64,000 bases of DNA from Okeania sp. SIO1I7 (GTDB lineage Bacteria > Cyanobacteriota > Cyanobacteriia > Cyanobacteriales > Microcoleaceae): contig JAAHGF010000009.1 in assembly GCA_010672585.1 (NCBI GenBank), forward strand, positions 62,001-126,000, written 5' to 3'. The position numbers and the translations under genes were made by a program. Each line of letters begins with the position of its first letter. The first letter of the stretch is position 1. This document shows, one piece after another, positions 38,654 to 48,591 of this stretch. The notes under the pieces were generated by a model. That model was not told the DNA's origin, ran no database searches, and saw only the letters and a list, made by a program, of their open reading frames with translations.

Positions 38654-39640
38654 CTAAGATAACATTGCGATCGCGCTGCTAATAAAGGTTTGCAAATTAT
38701 CAGCTACAGCAGTAGTAATTCCACGAGTAAAAGGTAAACTGTCAATCACCATAACTAAACATAATAACATCATGTAGTATATGGAATACTTAAACAGTGA
38801 CCGCGCTACATCTCTATTAGAAGGCTCTTTTAATAATAGCCAAGCTTTCTGGAGAAAGACTGCACCTAGCAAAGTTGCTAATACTGCATAAACTGCTCCA
38901 CTTGCGTGCAATGGATAAACCAATAACAACGTCATCGGAATCAAAATGAGACTATAAACCCAAATCTGTTTAGCTGTTTCCTCATTTCCTTCAATTACAG
39001 GTAACATTGGCACACCCACTTCCTTGTATTCATCACGAATATAGATTGCCAAAGCCCAAAAGTGAGGAGGAGTCCAGATAAAGATAATCGCAAATAGTAA
39101 CCAAGCTGCCCAACTCAATTCTCCTGTCACCGCAGCCCAACCTACTAATGGGGGAATAGCACCAGCAGCACCGCCAATTACAATATTTTGTACGCTATGA
39201 CGTTTTAACCAGTGGGTGTAAATACCAACGTAAAAAACTATTCCAGACATTGCCAAAAGTGCTGCTAATAAATTAGCAAAGACTGTGAGCAAAGTAAATG
39301 ATGTAGCTGCTAGAGTGAATGCAAAAATTAAAGCATCGCGGGGTTTTACTCTCCCAGAAGGAATAGGACGCCAGCGGGTGCGCTCCATAATATAGTCAAT
39401 ATCGCTGTCGTAGATGCAGTTAATAGCGTTAGCTGCACCAGAAGCTAATGCACCACCTATTAATGTCACGAATAGTAGAAGGGGAGAGACTTCTCCCTTT
39501 GCTCCCAACCACATTCCTGCTGCTGTTGTAATCAGTAGCAGTAGAATAATTCTAGGTTTTGTGAGCTGATAGTAGCTTTTGACTACTTGTAAAATATTGT
39601 CGTGGCGTCGTGGAAAACTATGAGAAATAACTTCTTGCAT
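38654..39640 (-). CDS. ctaB: Protoheme IX farnesyltransferase (haem O synthase)
   Basis: 328 residues, UbiA-family membrane prenyltransferase with about nine helices. It adds a farnesyl group to haem b to make haem O, the precursor of haem A. Motifs: [20 protein letters not shown], the first Asp-rich motif [19 protein letters not shown], and GYLA-type loop [27 protein letters not shown] containing the second. Co-directional with ctaA (309 bp upstream) and divergent from coxBAC, consistent with supply of haem A to that oxidase. Confidence 0.97.
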   Translation of the reverse strand: MQEVISHSFPRRHDNILQVVKSYYQLTKPRIILLLLITTAAGMWLGAKGEVSPLLLFVTLIGGALASGAANAINCIYDSDIDYIMERTRWRPIPSGRVKPRDALIFAFTLAATSFTLLTVFANLLAALLAMSGIVFYVGIYTHWLKRHSVQNIVIGGAAGAIPPLVGWAAVTGELSWAAWLLFAIIFIWTPPHFWALAIYIRDEYKEVGVPMLPVIEGNEETAKQIWVYSLILIPMTLLLVYPLHASGAVYAVLATLLGAVFLQKAWLLLKEPSNRDVARSLFKYSIYYMMLLCLVMVIDSLPFTRGITTAVADNLQTFISSAIAMLS

Positions 39641-39949
39641 GGATTTTAATTTGTTAATTTTCTGTTTAAGCTGGTTATTCTTTCCGTCATCTAATCTATT
39701 AAGTTTACGGGCAATATCAAAACGGATATTAGTGACAGTTAATTTTTGATGTTAGCCAGTTTGAAAAATTTAGTCCGGTTGAATAGTTATAATTAGAGCT
39801 TCGTAGTAGGGGTTGAGCAATAAGATAGATAGGGCTTTAGCCCTGCTACAAACAAAAACTTTTTTATCGCTCTACAGTATAGCTAACCTTTCTATTTCTA
39901 ATCTAATAACTCACAAAAGAGGGGTATATTACTGTATCTATCTTAACAA
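39641..39949. other. Spacer between ctaA and ctaB
   Basis: AT-rich, with one perfect inverted repeat AGGGCT-TT-AGCCCT (about 39827-39844) of a kind common in cyanobacterial spacers. No T-run on the minus strand, so not an obvious terminator for ctaA. Confidence 0.5.
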
Positions 39950-40864
39950 TTAAGCCTTTGCAACTTGTCGATCGCGTAAAGCAATAACAGTAAATGCTAC
40001 TAAAGTTCCTAATAATGCTGCTCCTACCGCTTGGTGAGATACGGTCAATAACTCAATTTGCAGGCGTAACCGGAAGGTCATAACCCCCAAACCAATCTGA
40101 GTTAATACTAATAAACCAGACCAGTTTGCTAATTTTCGCAGCAGTGGATGTAAGGCAGAGGTGCGCCACGCTATAACTACCAATGCTAATGTTGCTAAAG
40201 TCGGAGGAACAACCCCAGCAATATGACTATTCATTATTTTACAAAGTTCCGCCAATCCAAAACATTGATGCAGCGCCCACTGAGAAGCAACTAACCCACC
40301 CAGTAAACTTTGTAAATAAACAAAAATTGCAGCAGTTAATCCTACCCAAGGTAGTTTACCAACATTGCCCGTACCTTTATATGGCATCATTGACAAACTT
40401 ATAACTAATAGAGTCATAAAGTAAAGCAAAGCAGTACCAAGGTGAGCGGTGACAATATCAAAGCGTAATAATTCTGTGACAGTTAATCCACCGAGTACCC
40501 CTTGGAAAACTATTAATCCCAGAGCAAAAGTCGATCCCCAAGGTAGCCAGCTTGGCAATTCTCGTCTATGCCACCATGATAAACCCATCAGAGCGATCGT
40601 GCCAAAGCCGATTAAACTTGCATCTAATCGGTGAAACCACTCTAAAAATACTTGCAGATTCATCTGTGCCATTGGTACTAATTTACCATAACACAACGGC
40701 CAGTCAGGACAGGCTAAACCTGCATTCATAACTCTGGTAGCACTGCCGATAGCCATCAGTAGTAGGGTCGCTATACATAGTTTCCAAACCAAACCACGAA
40801 TGCGTTCCCGTGCTGGGGACTGAGAGCAAATAATTGTATTGTTATTTAAAACAGAATTGGCCAT
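39950..40864 (-). CDS. ctaA: Haem A synthase (CtaA/COX15)
   Basis: 304 residues with eight predicted transmembrane helices. Oxidises the C8 methyl of haem O to the formyl group of haem A. Conserved segments: GSATRVMNAGLACPDWPLCYG, EWFHRLDASLIG with a haem-ligand His, VFQGVLGGLTVTELL, TAHLG with a His, and the Cys pair in WALHQCFGLAELCKIMNSHIAG, then LTVSHQAVGAALLG. Divergent from coxB across a 528-bp intergenic region. Confidence 0.96.
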   Translation of the reverse strand: MANSVLNNNTIICSQSPARERIRGLVWKLCIATLLLMAIGSATRVMNAGLACPDWPLCYGKLVPMAQMNLQVFLEWFHRLDASLIGFGTIALMGLSWWHRRELPSWLPWGSTFALGLIVFQGVLGGLTVTELLRFDIVTAHLGTALLYFMTLLVISLSMMPYKGTGNVGKLPWVGLTAAIFVYLQSLLGGLVASQWALHQCFGLAELCKIMNSHIAGVVPPTLATLALVVIAWRTSALHPLLRKLANWSGLLVLTQIGLGVMTFRLRLQIELLTVSHQAVGAALLGTLVAFTVIALRDRQVAKA

Positions 40865-41392
40865 AAGATTTTTATTAGCTGTAATCTAAAATCTTGCTAA
40901 ATTAACAACATACTGAATCTTAAATTCAGAAATAATCATCACATCTGACAATTATTAATGTGTTTAAGTTCTTGTTACTATAAGGGATACTATCTGAAGA
41001 TTTGTTCTGCTTTAGAAAGTTTTCTGATTTGAATTTTCTTTACAGCTTACTGTTATATGTGTTACTGATTTACCCAAAAATTTATTTTTAACTTTTTCTT
41101 TAATTTCTAATAAATTAATCAATCAAAGTATGCAATTTAAGAGTATATATTTAATTTAACTTTGTTTATACAAACTGTGGGGTAATTTTTGAGTGCAATA
41201 GTTAAAATAATATAAACTCTCTTGAGAGAAATCTATGAAAAACTAAGATAATCTATAATTTTGATAAATAGTAACAATTATATCTAGTTTATAAGTAGAT
41301 GCTTAGTTTAACCTATGTAATTGAGTATGACAAAAAGTCAAAGACTCCTCTACCTAGGCTAGGGGGAGGAAGACTAATTAAAGAGGTAATAT
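40865..41392. promoter_or_regulatory. Divergent control region between ctaA and coxB
   Basis: 528 bp without genes or dispersed repeats, unusual for this window. It must hold the promoters of ctaA (minus) and coxBAC (plus). AT-rich with a purine-rich AGGGGGAGGAAG (about 41360) and a ribosome-binding site AGAGGT before coxB. No specific operator recognised. Confidence 0.5.
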
Positions 41393-42412
41393 ATGGAAGA
41401 AAAAGAAAAAATACCAGTCTCAGTAATCACCCTAGTAGTTGGTATAATAGTCACCATAATTAGCGTGTGGTTAGGTCAAAATCATGGTCTATTACCAGAG
41501 CAAGCATCAGTACAAGCTCCTCTGGTGGACGGTTTTTTTGACGTCATGTTTACTATAGCAGCAGCTTTATTTCTAGTGGTAGAAGGAACAATCGTCTTCT
41601 GCGCAATTAAATTTCGTAGACGTCAAGGAGACGATGGTGATGGCGCTGCCTTTAGGGAAAATTTACCATTAGAAATCTTTTGGACGGCAATTCCATCCAT
41701 AATTGTGATTGGTCTTGGTATCTACAGTGTAGATGTATATAGACAGATGGGTGGGTTCGATCCAGCAGGAACAAAAGTAGCTCATGTTTCTTCATCCGAT
41801 CGGCAAACAGTGCAACCAGGAACAGCTCTGGCAGCTCCCCTAATAGCAGATGCTGAAGGAATGGAGTCAGAAGAAGTAGCTACAAAAGAAGTGAGCAAAT
41901 ATGGCTTTGGAGCAACTCCTGAAGAAGGAGTTAACCCAGCAGATGTAGTTGTTGACATTACAGGAATTCAGTATGGATGGCTGATGACCTATCCCGAAAG
42001 TGGTGTTTTAGCAGGGGAACTCCATATTCCTGTCAACAAGGATATACAAATCAATCTTTCTGCTCAAGATGTTATTCATGCTTTCTGGATACCTGCTTTC
42101 CGTTTGAAGCAAGATGCAATTCCTGGTAAAGATACCCAACTCCGGTTCGTAGCTACTAAAACTGGAGAATATCCAGTATATTGTGCAGAACTTTGCGGTG
42201 CTTACCACGGAGCAATGAGAACACAAGTAATTGTTGAAACTCAAGAAGAGTATGAAGCTTGGATAGAAGAAAATACTTTTGCCGAGCAACCACAGTTGAA
42301 TCAAGCTGTAGCAGTAAACACTGCTGATTTATCAGAATCGGAGTATCTTAGCCCTTATGCTAATGAAATGGGTATCGATTCCGAAACATTAAATCAAATT
42401 CATCCAAATTAG
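41393..42412 (+). CDS. coxB: Cytochrome c oxidase subunit II
   Basis: 339 residues. Two N-terminal membrane helices (about 12-32 and 50-80), then a periplasmic/lumenal cupredoxin domain with the complete binuclear CuA site: VIHAFWIPAFRLKQD (His), then YCAELCGAYHGAM (two Cys, His, Met). It accepts electrons from cytochrome c6 or plastocyanin. An Ala/Glu-rich insert about residues 125-180 lies between the membrane part and the cupredoxin fold. First gene of coxBAC, preceded by AGAGGT; coxA follows after 155 bp. Confidence 0.98.
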   Translation: MEEKEKIPVSVITLVVGIIVTIISVWLGQNHGLLPEQASVQAPLVDGFFDVMFTIAAALFLVVEGTIVFCAIKFRRRQGDDGDGAAFRENLPLEIFWTAIPSIIVIGLGIYSVDVYRQMGGFDPAGTKVAHVSSSDRQTVQPGTALAAPLIADAEGMESEEVATKEVSKYGFGATPEEGVNPADVVVDITGIQYGWLMTYPESGVLAGELHIPVNKDIQINLSAQDVIHAFWIPAFRLKQDAIPGKDTQLRFVATKTGEYPVYCAELCGAYHGAMRTQVIVETQEEYEAWIEENTFAEQPQLNQAVAVNTADLSESEYLSPYANEMGIDSETLNQIHPN

Positions 42413-42567
42413 ACTAGAACTACTAGCAGCTCATACTTCCTCATAGGAGAATTCAAAAATCCCTATTCTTACGGGGGAAGAGTTGGGGAGGAGTCAGCTC
42501 CAAAAGTAAAAAAAAATGAGTTCAACCTCCCCAATAATTAATTCGTAATTGTCAAAATAATTTACAG

Positions 42568-44307
42568 ATGACACAAACACAAATTCCTTTAGAAACCAAA
42601 CCAGAACCGGAAAAAGCACATCCGGAGGCATGGAAATGGTATCACTACTTCGGCTATAACATAGACCACAAGGTAATCGGCATTCAATATCTGGTTACTG
42701 CCTTCATCTTTTATCTCGTCGGTGGTCTCATGGCCATGGCTATGCGTGCAGAACTCTACACGCCAGATGCAGACTTTCTCGATCCAAATGTTTACAACTC
42801 CTTCCTGACAAATCACGGCACGATTATGATTTTCCTGTGGATCGTGCCTGCTGCCATTGGAGGTTTTGGTAACTATCTGGTCCCCCTAATGGTGGGAGCT
42901 AGGGATATGGCATTTCCTAACCTGAATGCGATCGCCTTCTGGCTCAACCCAGTTGCTGGAGCATTCTTAATTGCTAGTTTAGCTTTTGGTGGAGCACAAA
43001 GCGGGTGGACAGCTTATCCACCACTCAGCCTTATTACTAATAACATCGGACAAACTTTATGGATTCTCTGTATTGTATTAGTGGGAACTTCCTCCATCAT
43101 GGGTGCGCTAAACTTTATCGTCACCATCCTCAAAATGAAAGTTCCTAGTATGAAGTGGGAACAACTACCTCTATTCTGCTGGGCAATCTTAGCAACTTCC
43201 GTTTTGGCACTATGCTCAACTCCTGTCTTAGCAGCAGGTTTAGTACTGTTATTATTTGATATCAACTTTGGCACCGGCTTCTTTAAACCAGAGATGGGCG
43301 GTGATGTGGTCATCTACCAGCACTTATTCTGGTTCTATTCTCACCCCGCAGTTTATCTGATGATTCTGCCAATTTTTGGCATTCTTTCAGAGGTCATTCC
43401 CGTTCATGCTCGCAAAGGGATATTTGGTTATAAAGCGATCGCCTATTCTAGTCTCGCTATTTGCGTAGTAGGTTTGTTCGTATGGGTACACCATATGTTC
43501 ACCAGTGGAACCCCTCCTTGGATGCGGATGTTCTTCACCATCTCTACTCTAATTGTTGCAGTTCCCACAGGGGTCAAAATCTTTAGTTGGGTAGCTACCC
43601 TCTGGGGCGGAAAAATCCGCTATACAAGTGGGATGCTTTTTGCCATTGGTCTATTAGCAATGTTTGTTATGGGTGGACTAAGTGGTGTAACTATGGGAAC
43701 AGCTCCATTCGATGTTCACGTCCATGACAGTTACTATGTAGTAGCTCACTTCCATTACGTTTTATTTGGTGGTTCAGTGTTTGGTCTATATGCAGGTATC
43801 TATCACTGGTTCCCCAAAATGACAGGTCGGATGTACAACGAAACCTGGGGTCGGATTCACTTTGTCCTGACTTTAATTGGTACTAACCTCACTTTCTTAC
43901 CCATGCACCAATTGGGTTTACAAGGAATGCCACGTCGTATTGCCATGTATGACCCTCAGTTTGAAGCTATTAACCATATCTGTACTTATGGGTCAATTAT
44001 TCTAGGTTTGTCTGTAATTCCATTCTTCATCAACATGGTTTGGAGTTGGATGTATGGACCAAAAGCTGATGGTAATCCTTGGGGTGGTTTATCCTTAGAG
44101 TGGACAACTAGCTCACCTCCTATCATTGAAAACTGGGAAGTGTTGCCAGTAGTTACTTATGGTCCTTATGATTTTGGCTCTAAGAAGACTCTTGGTATTC
44201 GAGAGCGCTTCAAGCTAATTTCAAAAGGAAGTTTCAAGACGAAGGAAACAGGTGTGCCTTTATCTGAAGCTCAGTCTTCATCCTTTGACGATGATTCTCA
44301 GAATTAA
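42568..44307 (+). CDS. coxA: Cytochrome c oxidase subunit I
   Basis: 579 residues, 12 transmembrane helices. Haem-copper core with low-spin haem ligand in FLTNHGTIMIF, CuB/Tyr motif WFYSHPAVYLMILPIFGILSEV (H-x3-Y cross-link region and Glu), VHHMFTSG with the two CuB His, and VHDSYYVVAHFHYVL with the haem a3 and a ligands. It catalyses O2 reduction coupled to proton pumping in respiratory/thylakoid membranes. Second gene of coxBAC; haem A is provided by ctaA/ctaB upstream. Confidence 0.98.
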   Translation: MTQTQIPLETKPEPEKAHPEAWKWYHYFGYNIDHKVIGIQYLVTAFIFYLVGGLMAMAMRAELYTPDADFLDPNVYNSFLTNHGTIMIFLWIVPAAIGGFGNYLVPLMVGARDMAFPNLNAIAFWLNPVAGAFLIASLAFGGAQSGWTAYPPLSLITNNIGQTLWILCIVLVGTSSIMGALNFIVTILKMKVPSMKWEQLPLFCWAILATSVLALCSTPVLAAGLVLLLFDINFGTGFFKPEMGGDVVIYQHLFWFYSHPAVYLMILPIFGILSEVIPVHARKGIFGYKAIAYSSLAICVVGLFVWVHHMFTSGTPPWMRMFFTISTLIVAVPTGVKIFSWVATLWGGKIRYTSGMLFAIGLLAMFVMGGLSGVTMGTAPFDVHVHDSYYVVAHFHYVLFGGSVFGLYAGIYHWFPKMTGRMYNETWGRIHFVLTLIGTNLTFLPMHQLGLQGMPRRIAMYDPQFEAINHICTYGSIILGLSVIPFFINMVWSWMYGPKADGNPWGGLSLEWTTSSPPIIENWEVLPVVTYGPYDFGSKKTLGIRERFKLISKGSFKTKETGVPLSEAQSSSFDDDSQN

Positions 44308-44698
44308 CTAGCTATCAGCTATCAGCTATCAGCTATCAGCCAAAAAATTTGTGCATATAATTAGGCACATATTTGCGGAGCAGTCCGGACCGAAAAGCTT
44401 GGGTAAAACATCCCCAACTTCTATCAAGTAAGTCGCTTAATTTTAGAAGGGGTTGCCCATCCCCTTTCCGTACCGGAATGCTACGCAAACCCCCTTGCAC
44501 TGACCGCTGATTGCTGAACTTCTGGCAAGTGGGGCATTCCAGACCGCAACACTTTTTAATTTTCTAGAGAACAATTTAGAATAGTTTCTAGTTTGTTCGG
44601 TATGTAGAAATTCAGTAGTTAGTGGTTGTATAGACTGCTAACTACTTTAGATCTCAACTTTCAGAAATTATTTTTGTTTATTTTAGGTACAGGAAATT
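44308..44698. other. 391-bp spacer inside coxBAC
   Basis: Starts with AGCTATC tandem units (44309-44340), includes the REP CCGGAATGCTACGCAAAC (about 44472) and AT-rich sequence before coxC. It interrupts an otherwise tight operon; no gene or clear terminator. Confidence 0.5.
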
Positions 44699-45334
44699 AT
44701 GCAAGGTTCAACAATTGATACAACTAATAATTTAGTTGATACTTCTGTCCAATCTGGGTCAGTAGAAGCAGGCCATCACGAAGAACATCCGGATTTACGA
44801 GTTTTCGGATTAATCACATTTCTCGCTTCCGAGTCTTTGATGTTTGGGGGACTATTTGCTGCTTATTTAATTTACCGAGCAAATGCCGGGGTTTGGCCTC
44901 CTGAAGAAACAGAGGTAGAGTTGTTATTGCCAACAATCAACACTATTATTCTGGTTTCTAGTAGTTTTGTGATTCACAAAGGCGATACTGCTATTAAAAA
45001 GAACAATCTCTCAGGAATGCGTCTATGGTATATAGTTACGGCAATCATGGGTATTATCTTTTTGGGTGGTCAGGTTTATGAGTACATGACTCTAGGTTAT
45101 GGTCTGACTACTAATGTGTTTTCCAATTGTTTTTATGTAATGACTGGTTTCCACGGTCTGCACGTTTTTGTTGGCGTGCTACTTATCCTGGGTGTCTTGT
45201 GGCGTTCTCGTCGTGCTGGTCATTACAATGAAGGCAAACACGTTGGTATTGAAATGGCAGAAATATATTGGCACTTTGTTGATATTATCTGGATTGTTTT
45301 ATTCACTTTGCTTTACATTTTGACTCAGATTTAA
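44699..45334 (+). CDS. coxC: Cytochrome c oxidase subunit III
   Basis: 211 residues, five transmembrane helices as in bacterial short-form subunit III. It has FGLITFLASESLMFGGLFAAYLIYR with the conserved Glu, GFHGLHVFVGVLLI and the C-terminal EIYWHFVDIIWIVLFTLLYI signature. It stabilises subunit I and proton uptake. Last gene of coxBAC; about 390 bp after coxA, so it may also have its own promoter. Confidence 0.97.
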   Translation: MQGSTIDTTNNLVDTSVQSGSVEAGHHEEHPDLRVFGLITFLASESLMFGGLFAAYLIYRANAGVWPPEETEVELLLPTINTIILVSSSFVIHKGDTAIKKNNLSGMRLWYIVTAIMGIIFLGGQVYEYMTLGYGLTTNVFSNCFYVMTGFHGLHVFVGVLLILGVLWRSRRAGHYNEGKHVGIEMAEIYWHFVDIIWIVLFTLLYILTQI

Positions 45335-45737
45335 TTTGTACGCAAAGGCATTTATATATGTTCAAAATCAAGATGTTAGGACATTGATAAATCTTCAAAC
45401 TCAGTCAGGAATTACTTCTGTACGGGCGTTTTGCTAGGGCACAACTACGTTAACGCTCCGCGACATATAAAGCGGAGCTTTGCGGAACGCAAACTGCCGA
45501 AAGCTTGCACATAACTATCGTTAACGCTCCTACTGACTTCTGATATCATGTCCGGATAATTAGTGATAAAAAACTTTCTCCTTCTTCTCCTGTTCTTCTT
45601 CTTCCTTTCCTCCTGACTCCTGACTTCCCCTCCACCGGAGGGGAAGGGGCGAGGGGTGGGTTGACTCCTGAGGACTCCGTCGTTATTTATTTATAACTGT
45701 TCAACCGGACATGATATGACTTGCACGTAGCGCTATA
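45335..45737. other. Spacer with REP and MITE
   Basis: Carries GGAGCTTTGCGGAACGCAAAC (about 45472), TTAACGCTCC direct repeats and the 175-bp MITE 45543-45717. No gene. Confidence 0.6.
45543..45717. mobile_element. 175-bp MITE with ATATCATGTCCGG ends
   Basis: ATATCATGTCCGG (45543-45555) and CCGGACATGATAT (45705-45717) are perfect 13-bp inverted repeats. The interior (heptads, CCTCCTGACTCC, CCCCTCC, TTATAACTGTTCAAC) matches the 54127-54306 copy in reverse orientation. Confidence 0.85.
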
Positions 45738-46370
45738 TCACCCACCAGTAACTGTCACGGAATAATTAAATTTAAAAGGCTGAAAACTTTTTCCATCTTT
45801 GGCAGTCCCAATAATTTCTAAATCATAAACACCAGCTTTTGGAAAAGTAATTTCTGCCCCTGGTATCTCTTGATATTGTTCAGTATCAATACCTTTTAAT
45901 TCTGGATTCATTATCGGTTTACTTTCAGCATTACGAGGTTGAGAATAAATATTTAATTGACAATCACATTCACTAAAAGGAAGACTTTTTCCGCCCTTAC
46001 GAGTAAGAGCAAACCAAGCTAAAGAAGGTTTGCCTACCTTGGGATTATGATTAGGAGTAATGTGAAAAGTACAAGCCACATCTTCAGAAACTTCGACATT
46101 ATGAGCTTGAAATTTGAAAAATGGATGAACTGGTTTGGTCAGTTTTTGAGACTCTAGAATAGACTCTTTATTTTTTACATAAGCCAACTGGAAGTAATTT
46201 ATTTTTTGACTGTCTGTAGATAAAAATATCGGCTCTAAATCATCTTTTTTTTGATGATTATCAATTAATTCTGACGAAAAATTATTGTTAAGTTTGGTAG
46301 TTTCTCCACCAAAAGAAGAAATCAAAATTAGTAAAGAAACATTCAGACTAATTTTTAATAAAAAAAACAT
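45738..46370 (-). CDS. Secreted protein next to the cox cluster, unknown function
   Basis: 210 residues from the ATG at 46368-46370, chosen because the strong ribosome-binding site AGGAGGAGG (46377-46385) precedes it; an upstream in-frame start at 46400 would put that site inside the gene. Hydrophobic signal segment MFFLLKISLNVSLLILISS. The C-terminal part (about 90-208) looks like an immunoglobulin-like beta sandwich (VACTFHITPNH, GVYDLEIIGTAKDG, FKFNYSVTVTGG). FixH/YtkA-like proteins near oxidase genes are similar in outline, but I cannot assign it. It sits downstream of the SafE-like gene on the same strand, so possibly co-transcribed. Confidence 0.75.
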   Translation of the reverse strand: MFFLLKISLNVSLLILISSFGGETTKLNNNFSSELIDNHQKKDDLEPIFLSTDSQKINYFQLAYVKNKESILESQKLTKPVHPFFKFQAHNVEVSEDVACTFHITPNHNPKVGKPSLAWFALTRKGGKSLPFSECDCQLNIYSQPRNAESKPIMNPELKGIDTEQYQEIPGAEITFPKAGVYDLEIIGTAKDGKSFQPFKFNYSVTVTGG

Positions 46371-46508
46371 TTTTTTACCTCCTCCTAAGTTTATTATCAA
46401 ATAGTATTATTGGCTATATTTAGGTAAGCATTTCCTACAGAACCCTGCGCAAACATAATTTTGAATTATTCTTCTAAGATAATAAGTTGATAGCTAATAG
46501 CTGAATGC

Positions 46509-47804
46509 TTACGAATTATGCACCTGCTTTTTAATTTTAACTTGTTCCAGTGGTGGTACATAATATTTGCCTATAGAAAATAAAGACCAAAACTGATATG
46601 AACGTATAATCAAAACAACTAATATTGTCACACCCAAAAAAACAGCACGCAACTGATTTCCTAAACTCCATTCCAACGCACCCAAATAGTGGGAACCCAC
46701 CGCCACCACATGAACCCCACATAACAAAAATGCTGGAACACTCAACAAATGCAATCTTCGCCACCACTTACCCAAATATTTCACCGCTCCATCAAAACTC
46801 GTCAGCGCTAGCGGTAACATTAACCCCAAACCAAAAATACCTGCCCATATTCCTATCTGATGCAGAGGCAACATAAATGATACTGCCTGCATATTCCAAT
46901 TTAAACTGTGGTCTAACATTTTTCCTGTATGCGCCACTGACAAAACAAATGCTCCCATTCCTATTGCTCGTCGATAACGTAGAGGTTGACTCCAAAACCG
47001 ACTTAGGGGTCGCGCTACCAAGGCTAACATTAAACATAATATTGCAGCAGAACCACTGTAGTCAACCATCTCACCATTGCGCATGACTACCATGATGCCA
47101 GTAAAAATACTCACCCATCCTGCCATTTGAAATAGTTGACTACGTTTGTCTGCACTCAAAAAAGATGTCAACATTCCTACCCCTAACATTGAGGGTAATG
47201 TTCCTAACCCAAACGCCAACATAGTTGCTCCACCTAACCAGATATTGCTAGTTTCTGCCGCTTTAATTTGAGCAGCATACAGAAAACCGCATGGCATCAA
47301 ACCCCAAACTAAACCGAGAAAAGCGGGAGTCCACCATTTGTTTTCCATGGAAAGGTTAACCATGACTGTACTGAGACGGTTATGCAGGTTGTTTTTTTTC
47401 AAGGGATGGAATATTGGTAGTTTGGGTAATAGTTGTGGTTGCACTTTTGCCAGACCAAACCAAATTAGCATTAATCCTGTGAGTATTGCTAACCACCGTC
47501 GCAAGTCACTGTCGATGCCAGCTAAATGACCGCTTGCGACTAATACGGAACCTAATGCACCAATACCAGCGCCAGTTAAGGTATAGCTACAGAGGCGGCC
47601 TAAGTTAAGCAGGGTATGAAATTGAAATTGATGCCATTTGTTAGGAGGAGTTGAGGATAGAACATCCGTTCCGCTCCGCGAACGCGTAGAAAGAGAGAAA
47701 GTTGCAGTCAAGGGTCCGCACATTCCGACGCAGTGACCGAAACTGCCAAGAAATCCTAAAGTTGTTAATAGTAATAGGTCTAATAGCACGTTTTTATAAA
47801 TCAA
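46509..47804 (-). CDS. SafE/UreH-like membrane protein fused to ferric-reductase-like domain
   Basis: About 431 residues and 11-12 transmembrane helices. Residues 1-240 resemble the TauE/SafE-UreH-DsbD family, with the metal-binding type motif GHCVGMCGPL in helix 1 and GLMPCGFLYAAQ in the fourth. Residues about 265-415 resemble the ferric-reductase-like transmembrane domain (His residues in SVAHTGKMLDH, LPLHQIGIW, LHLLSVPAFLLCGVHVV could bind haem). Next to coxBAC, a role in copper or haem handling for the oxidase is plausible (inference). Start is unclear: TTG 47804 or GTG 47789; neither has a good ribosome-binding site. It begins 8 bp after the PIN gene. Confidence 0.8.
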   Translation of the reverse strand: MIYKNVLLDLLLLTTLGFLGSFGHCVGMCGPLTATFSLSTRSRSGTDVLSSTPPNKWHQFQFHTLLNLGRLCSYTLTGAGIGALGSVLVASGHLAGIDSDLRRWLAILTGLMLIWFGLAKVQPQLLPKLPIFHPLKKNNLHNRLSTVMVNLSMENKWWTPAFLGLVWGLMPCGFLYAAQIKAAETSNIWLGGATMLAFGLGTLPSMLGVGMLTSFLSADKRSQLFQMAGWVSIFTGIMVVMRNGEMVDYSGSAAILCLMLALVARPLSRFWSQPLRYRRAIGMGAFVLSVAHTGKMLDHSLNWNMQAVSFMLPLHQIGIWAGIFGLGLMLPLALTSFDGAVKYLGKWWRRLHLLSVPAFLLCGVHVVAVGSHYLGALEWSLGNQLRAVFLGVTILVVLIIRSYQFWSLFSIGKYYVPPLEQVKIKKQVHNS

Positions 47805-47812
47805 TAAAATAC

Positions 47813-48235
47813 TTATAACTCATCAGGAATAATTACATCAATTACTTCTGTTTGATTTTTCCGGTAAATGCGAAAATCACTATCTAAAGTTAACAAACTA
47901 CTGCCAGGAATTAATTCACTCATTCGTACTAAACAAGCATCTGCAAAAGACATAGGAACAGATTTGTATTTTTTCATCAAGTTTCCCACTGCCTCTACTT
48001 CTTCGGTTAAGGCAAATGAAATTTGGATAACGCCCGCTTTTACTAAAGAAATTACCGCGTCCTCTCCGCCATAGGTATTTTGTAGCAAAAAACAGGTTTC
48101 AGAAATCACAGCTTCACAGGTATACAATGGCAAACTAATGGTTTTCCACATCTCTGTTGTCCAATTATGAAAGCGATCGCCTTTATCTATCAAGGCAACT
48201 AATGGACTTGTGTCTAAAATTACGTTTAATTTCAT
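47813..48235 (-). CDS. PIN-domain toxin (VapC-like ribonuclease)
   Basis: 140 residues. The PIN fold starts at LDTSPLVALIDKGD with catalytic Asp8, then Glu46 (ISETCFLL), Asp99 (MSFADACLVRM) and Asp118/Asp120 (LLTLDSDFRIY), the full acidic set expected of Mg2+-dependent RNases. Its ATG overlaps the stop of the upstream 83-residue gene by four bases (ATGA), the usual antitoxin-toxin order. Confidence 0.88.
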   Translation of the reverse strand: MKLNVILDTSPLVALIDKGDRFHNWTTEMWKTISLPLYTCEAVISETCFLLQNTYGGEDAVISLVKAGVIQISFALTEEVEAVGNLMKKYKSVPMSFADACLVRMSELIPGSSLLTLDSDFRIYRKNQTEVIDVIIPDEL

Positions 48236-48483
48236 TTAGCTGAAGGTCTCTCAAGGTACTTTTTATTATAGGATAAATCCCCAATGCCACTATCAACACA
48301 ACCAACCCATTGTTTAGCAGCTTCATAAGCAGATATCGGTTTTTTTTCAGGGGGAGGAGTTTCTATATTTTGGTTTTTACTATGCAAAAATTCAATAAAA
48401 TCTAAAACTTCTTGCTGTTGTTGAGGAGTTAATTTTTTCACGTTTTCTAAAATTATTTGTTCGTAACTAATTGCTTGAGTCAT
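48232..48483 (-). CDS. Putative antitoxin (DUF2281-like)
   Basis: 83 residues. The N-terminal MTQAISYEQIILENVKKLTP then QQQQEVLDFIEFLHSKNQ is the pattern of the small DUF2281 proteins often encoded just before PIN toxins; the C-terminal part (YEAAKQWVGCVDSGIGDLS) would wrap the toxin. Translationally coupled to it through a 4-bp overlap. ATG start. Confidence 0.75.
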   Translation of the reverse strand: MTQAISYEQIILENVKKLTPQQQQEVLDFIEFLHSKNQNIETPPPEKKPISAYEAAKQWVGCVDSGIGDLSYNKKYLERPSAK

Positions 48484-48539
48484 TTGTTTATTTTTCTCTT
48501 AATTTGAACGACTTTTTTTACATCTTAACAGATTTATTA

Positions 48540-48561
48540 TGTGACACATAGTCCGTAGACT
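48540..48561 (+). promoter_or_regulatory. Candidate controller operator upstream of the R-M operon
   Basis: TGTGACACA (48540-48548, symmetrical around A) is followed directly by AGTC-CGTA-GACT (48550-48561). Paired inverted GACT/AGTC half-sites resemble C-boxes of restriction-modification controller proteins. It lies 30 bp before the XRE gene. Assignment is inference. Confidence 0.45.
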
Positions 48562-48591
48562 GATAATCCACAAATTATCAAAATCTAAGGT

